NCBI GenBank assembly: GCA_003254885.1
Contig: QANT01008847.1
Span: 1,515-24,087, forward strand
From: Purshia tridentata
Lineage: Eukaryota; Streptophyta; Magnoliopsida; Rosales; Rosaceae
Direction of reading: 5' to 3'
DNA: 22,573 bases
The translations under genes and the position numbers were made by a program. Shown here one piece after another: positions 19,256 through 22,573 of this stretch. Under the pieces are notes generated by a model. That model was not told the DNA's origin. It was given only the letters and a program-made list of their open reading frames with translations, and did no database searches. Position 1 is the stretch's first letter; the number at the start of each line of letters is the position of its first letter.

Positions 19256-19855
19256 CTAATGGACTAGTAATGAGCTTTGTAACTCATCAATCAAAAGACT
19301 ATATATGTCATTCGATTCTTCAATAGAGCACACAACGTGATCGAATTTGGATGTCATTGAGCAAAGAATTTTTTCAATTACTGCAACATCTCCCATTTTC
19401 TCACCATGAATATGCATTTTATTTGCAACTATCAGTGTTCTTGCAAAATAATCATTAACTGATTCTCCTCCCTTCATGTGAAGAGTCTCAAACTCTTTGT
19501 GAAGAGCTTGAAGTTGTGCACGTTTGACTTTGGTTGTGCCTTGATACTTCTGCCTCAGGGAGTCCCAGATGCCTTTAACAGTGTCCTTCTTGAGGATGAT
19601 TTCAGGGATGGCACGATCGATTCCATGGAACAGGTAATTCTTGGTCTTCAAATCCTTGAGCTTTAGTTCTTCCAAAACCTTTGTCTGTGCATCAGTCAAA
19701 ACTACATCTTCTGCTGTTTTTGTAATACCATTCTCTATAAGACCCCTATATTCTTTTGATCACAAAAAGTTTTCCATCAGCATGCTCCAATGGTCATAGT
19801 GACCATCAAAGCGAGCGATTGCTCGTTGCATTAAGCTACTGCTTTTTTATGCCAT
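19256..19855 (-). pseudogene. copia gag N-terminal domain (UBN2-type)
   Basis: The frame starts at an ATG on the minus strand at 19,855 but has TAA as its third codon and a TGA after LMENFL. Visible text includes RFDGHYDHWSMLMENFL, KGIWDSLRQKYQGTTKVKRA, LQALHKEFETLHMKGGESV and EKILCSMTSKFDHVVCSIEE, the pattern of the copia gag capsid domain. It ends LLVH-stop-stop-RMTSH, in frame with the zinc-knuckle segment, so these stops replaced two sense codons of one gag. Confidence 0.9.
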
Positions 19856-19914
19856 GTGAGCTTGCTGCTGCAAGTGAGAAGACTGTTGCTTCTTAGATAG
19901 TCAAGTCCCTTGAT

Positions 19915-19928
19915 GGTCTCTGTTACCA
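19915..19928 (-). other. primer binding site of the copia element
   Basis: The minus strand reads TGGTAACAGAGACC two bases after the 5' LTR end. It is close to the complement of the initiator methionine tRNA 3' end (TGGTATCAGAGC) used by many plant copia elements, with two differences in the first 12 bases. Confidence 0.75.
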
Positions 19929-19930
19929 GA

Positions 19931-20162
19931 TGTTGAATATCAAAGCCTTTGAAAAACTATGGAATCGTGAAGAATCTTTTATTGAATCAAACAAAGGCTT
20001 AGATTAAATAGGCTTTACACAAACTAACTAATTAGAGAAATAAGAAAAAAAATATCCCACGTCTAACAATCCTAGACTTATGGGATTCTCCAAAAGAGTA
20101 TATCAAATATTAACTAAGTCCCTGTGCAATAGGGATTACTGACAATGACTAAATATCTAACA
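19931..20162 (-). repeat. 5' LTR of the copia element
   Basis: This 232-bp LTR starts TGTTGAATATCAAAGCC on the plus strand and ends ATCTAACA. It is paired with 15,704-15,955, lacks the short internal duplication of that copy, and is followed by the second TGCAG. Confidence 0.9.
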
Positions 20163-20167
20163 TGCAG

Positions 20168-20756
20168 AATTTGTGCTATATAGGTGTATTGTGAAACACT
20201 AATTGGTTTGAGATTCAATGTGATGATTGATGCTAAGAAAAAATTAGAGGCTGTTCTGCGCTAGACAAATGTGTAGCTGCCTCCATCTTAACTCGCAATT
20301 TAAAGAGTGAAAATCCTCCTTGTCAAAGCCTAATTTGCAATTGAAATTGCTAACTATTACGACCCATTTCAATAGAAGAATTTCAGACACGAAGAAGAGG
20401 AGAAAAAAATGGAAGAAGACGGAAGGAAAAAAGGAGATGAAGAAGAAAAAAACAGAGGAAGCAGAAGTTTCAGACACACGAAAGAGAGGAAAGAAAAGAA
20501 GAAAGTGAAAAAAGAATAAAAAAATAAAGAAGCAAGAAGAAAGAGAAAAAATAACAAGCAAGAAAGAAGAAAAAAAAGGAAAGAAAAGTGCTATTTTTAT
20601 ATTATTTTGTAATATTTTAATATTTATTTATCCACATGGTTATTATTTACTTATCCACATCAATGCCACATCATCAGTTAACAGAGTTTTAGACGGAAGA
20701 GTCGACAGAGGTATGCATTTGTCAAGATTTTGAAGATGGGGTAGTTCAAAAAAAAA
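20168..20756. other. non-coding stretch with purine-rich tract
   Basis: No gene is recognised. The part at 20,391-20,590 is almost pure A/G on the plus strand with two related segments (TTTCAGACACGAAGAAGAGG near 20,383 and TTTCAGACACACGAAAGAG near 20,469), a loose duplication of about 86 bp. Open frames on both strands here are low-complexity (lysine/glutamate or phenylalanine/serine runs). The part at 20,600-20,756 is AT-rich with CCACATCATCAGTTAAC and GACGGAAGAG. Confidence 0.55.
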
Positions 20757-20815
20757 CTAGGGGTACCAACTTGCAATCTGACCCAAACCTAAGGTACTAA
20801 ATTGCAGTTTGCCCA
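20757..20815. repeat. MULE-like terminal sequence with internal duplication
   Basis: Read on the minus strand it begins GGGCAAACTGCAATTTAGTA and continues TTGGGTCAGATTGCAAGTTG. The two parts are imperfect copies about 33 bp apart. Similar GGGCAAACTGCAATTT ends are common on plant Mutator-like or related non-autonomous elements, from memory of such sequences. No matching inverted end was found in the window, so this could be a lone terminus. Confidence 0.4.
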
Positions 20816-21771
20816 TATATATACATATGTGTATGAACATAGGATGTGACCAAGGAGTGCAATGGCAGCAAGCACTTGGGGCATCATTTTGGTTTTAAAA
20901 ACTTTTGGTTGAATGAAAAAGGTTTGTTTAAACAATTGAAAAGAAAATCCATAAGTAAACTTAGCTAAGCCTACCCACTTGACTAAAAAGCCTAGGTTCT
21001 AAATGATGATGGTATGAGAACTTAGGCCTAAATAGGAGAGAGAGGAGGAGGATGAGTGCCTAAAACACTCAATACCCACCCTTACACATGCAAAATCATC
21101 TCATGCCCAAGCTACCTCTTCCACTCTTCCATGCTAGTGACAACTACCCACTTAAAACCAAGTTTCACACTCCCAAGAAAACAACAGCCATCATCATCAT
21201 CTCTTTCACTCACCCAGTTTTGTGTAGAGTTAAGAAACCTTAAGGAAAACCACAATTTTTCCCCTCGATGCCCGTGACCTAGAGGAAGAGAGAGAGAGGT
21301 CATAACCTCCATAGAAGGAGCTCAATCGCCAAAAGGCGAAAAGAACCCCTACTCTTCAAAAAACCTTGCTGTTTTCTCCTTCCCCAGCCACATAAATCTT
21401 CCCCCACACTCACAAACAAGTTTCGAACCACTCTTCAAGCCAAGGGATTTTGTTTGGACCAACCCATAGCTTTTTCATGGTGAGGAACCCTAACCTCTTG
21501 ACCCTCATTTTTGAGCTTATTGGTGCTATTCTCTTTCAAAAGAAAGCTTGTGTTTTGGTTATGTTTTTTTTTTTTTGAGAAAAGGTTATTTTATTTTGAA
21601 AATAAAATAAAAGAGAAAACCTCACCTAGCTTGTCTCAGGTAGCTACAGCTTTTAAAAGAAAAATGGGTGTTCAAATCTTGATTTTACTCTCTTGTTTGA
21701 GTGGTCTTTGTGCTTGTTTCGTTCAAGTGGTATAGGGTAGGAAGAAAAAAAACTTTTCACTTAGGTTCAAG
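20816..21771. other. non-coding stretch, possible LTR or leader sequence
   Basis: No gene is recognised. It contains a GA-rich run (21,039-21,052), a CATCAT run near 21,191, a poly(T) run at about 21,564-21,576 and a perfect AT hairpin at 21,586-21,610. The general look resembles plant LTR or untranslated leader sequence, but I found no partner copy. Confidence 0.4.
21586..21610. repeat. perfect AT-rich hairpin
   Basis: The arms TTATTTTATTTT and AAAATAAAATAA are exact reverse complements around a single G. It may be chance in AT-rich DNA; it lies in a stretch with no gene. Confidence 0.7.
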
Positions 21772-22080
21772 CAAGGAATGTAATTTCGATAATTTCGGCG
21801 AAATTTATGTCATTATATAAATGACAAAGAATGTTGATCATATTGTTAGAATTTTATCTTGGAATGATTTAAGAGAATTTGATTGACAAAACCATCATAA
21901 AACCAAGGAATGTAATTTCGATAATTTCGGCGAAATTTCGCCGAAATTTTCGTTTTTTGGAAGGTCCGAAACGAAATGCAGATTTCAAGTTATTTTCGTC
22001 AAAATTTTGATGATTTCGTCGAAATTTCGGAAAATTTCGGCGAAATTCCGAAATTTCGGCGAAATTTCGAAATTTCGTTT
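21772..22080. repeat. TTTCGGCGAAA palindromic repeat cluster
   Basis: A 35-bp direct repeat (start CAAGGAATGTAATTTCG) is present without change at 21,772-21,806 and 21,904-21,938. The second copy runs into a perfect 26-bp palindrome at 21,923-21,948 (core TTTCGGCGAAATTTCGCCGAAA, split around GAAATTTC). Further GAAATTTCGGC units repeat at 22,018-22,076. The pattern is much richer in CG than its surroundings. Confidence 0.85.
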
Positions 22081-22573
22081 AAGCCCTAAAAATCAAAATC
22101 AAAATCACACAAAATTGACACCTCAAACATTAGGGGAATGGAAGCCCAGGGTGAGGGAAGAAAAACCCACCAAAAACATGGGTGATCGGAGCTCCTTGGC
22201 GGCCGGAATTTGCTAAAAAAGCGGACGGGAGGATGCTCGATTTGTTGCATAGGGAGGCCGGCCGGGCTAGGTGACGGGTGGGTTATGTTGGCGCCGGCTT
22301 GGGGAGTAGATCGGTGGCCTTGGATTGCAAGGAGGTGGCTGGCAATAATAAGTCATGGCTGGGCAGGGAGGAGCACGGGAGAAGAAAAAATAGCAGAGGA
22401 AAGGAAGAGGTTCAGTTCAGGAGGAAAAGAAAAAGTAGAGAAGAAAGAAGAAAAAAAAAAAAAAAAGGTGGGCTGGCTGCCCACGTGCAGAGAAAAGGGG
22501 GAGAGTGGGACATCAATATTAATGGCTTGTTTGGCTGCTTGTCATGCTAATCAACACACATGCATGCATCAAA
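22081..22573. other. GC-richer, purine-rich end of window, no gene identified
   Basis: After the TTTCGGC cluster the base composition shifts: 22,190-22,340 has many GGCCGG and GGCGCCGG words, then an AAGAAG-rich tract and a poly(A) run near 22,450-22,465. The open frames at 22,007-22,216 and 22,278-22,550 are low-complexity and match no family I know. It could be the inside of an LTR that runs past the window. Confidence 0.45.

Larger units (their letters stand above)
15704..20162 (-). mobile_element. full-length but inactive copia retrotransposon
   Basis: This 4,459-bp element is bounded by LTRs that start TGTTGAATATCAAAG on the plus strand and end TTACA / TAACA, flanked by TGCAG on both sides. 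On the minus strand the order is 5' LTR, primer site, gag, zinc knuckle, protease, integrase, reverse transcriptase, RNase H, polypurine tract and 3' LTR. The protease-integrase-RT order defines copia. All frames carry stops and frameshifts. It sits head-on against the Sirevirus fragment it interrupts. Confidence 0.93.

Noticed and set aside
20244..20561. Open frames on both strands in the purine-rich tract
   Set aside because: They are pure low-complexity (phenylalanine/serine or lysine/glutamate) forced by A/G-rich DNA, with no family and no splice or start context.
22007..22550. Open frames near the right edge
   Set aside because: One starts inside the TTTCGGC palindrome cluster and the other runs through AAG-rich DNA; neither resembles a protein family.

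Overview
This window reads as transposon-dominated, AT-rich nuclear DNA of a flowering plant. The evidence is copia-type and gypsy-type LTR retrotransposon remains, a plant LINE, a MITE, and a broken Myb/SANT-like gene with a GT-AG intron. I see no intact host gene, no tRNA or rRNA, and no prokaryotic feature. I cannot name the species. Every coding segment I recognise is broken by stops, frameshifts or insertions.

Left half (1-8,800): one antisense LINE ORF2 has been split into five pieces by four LTR insertions. Read on the minus strand the pieces are 8,800-6,874 (pre-RT, reverse transcriptase, thumb and downstream region), 4,385-4,214, 2,412-2,337, 1,298-1,109 (zf-RVT knuckle) and 184-1; the last runs off the window. 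The insertions are an internally deleted copia element (185-1,108, target duplication ATAAC), a solo gypsy-like LTR on the minus strand (about 1,299-2,336), a 1.8-kb solo LTR of a different family (2,413-4,213, target duplication CTAGG), and a plus-strand solo LTR (4,386 to about 6,873). The last is the same family as the 1,299-2,336 copy but swollen by a tandem array with a 77/154/400-bp higher-order structure. The two related solo LTRs form a large inverted repeat.

Middle (8,800-14,400): mostly non-coding. It holds an AAGTGCTT-rich hairpin patch, a 182-bp MITE with 41-bp inverted termini (9,839-10,020), and a degenerate Myb/SANT-like gene (10,671-11,620). That gene carries a 44-bp palindromic insertion flanked by 8-bp direct repeats. 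The stretch 11,620-14,400 has no gene I recognise.

Right half (14,400-22,573): a plus-strand Sirevirus-type copia fragment (integrase and reverse transcriptase, 14,405-15,703) is interrupted by a full-length but dead minus-strand copia element (15,704-20,162). That element has LTRs, PBS, PPT, gag-pol remains and a TGCAG target duplication. Beyond it lie a purine-rich tract, a MULE-like terminal sequence, an AT hairpin, and a cluster of TTTCGGCGAAA palindromic repeats leading into a GC-richer stretch at the window end. The overall picture is nested insertion with time layers: LINE and Sirevirus first, LTR elements into them later.
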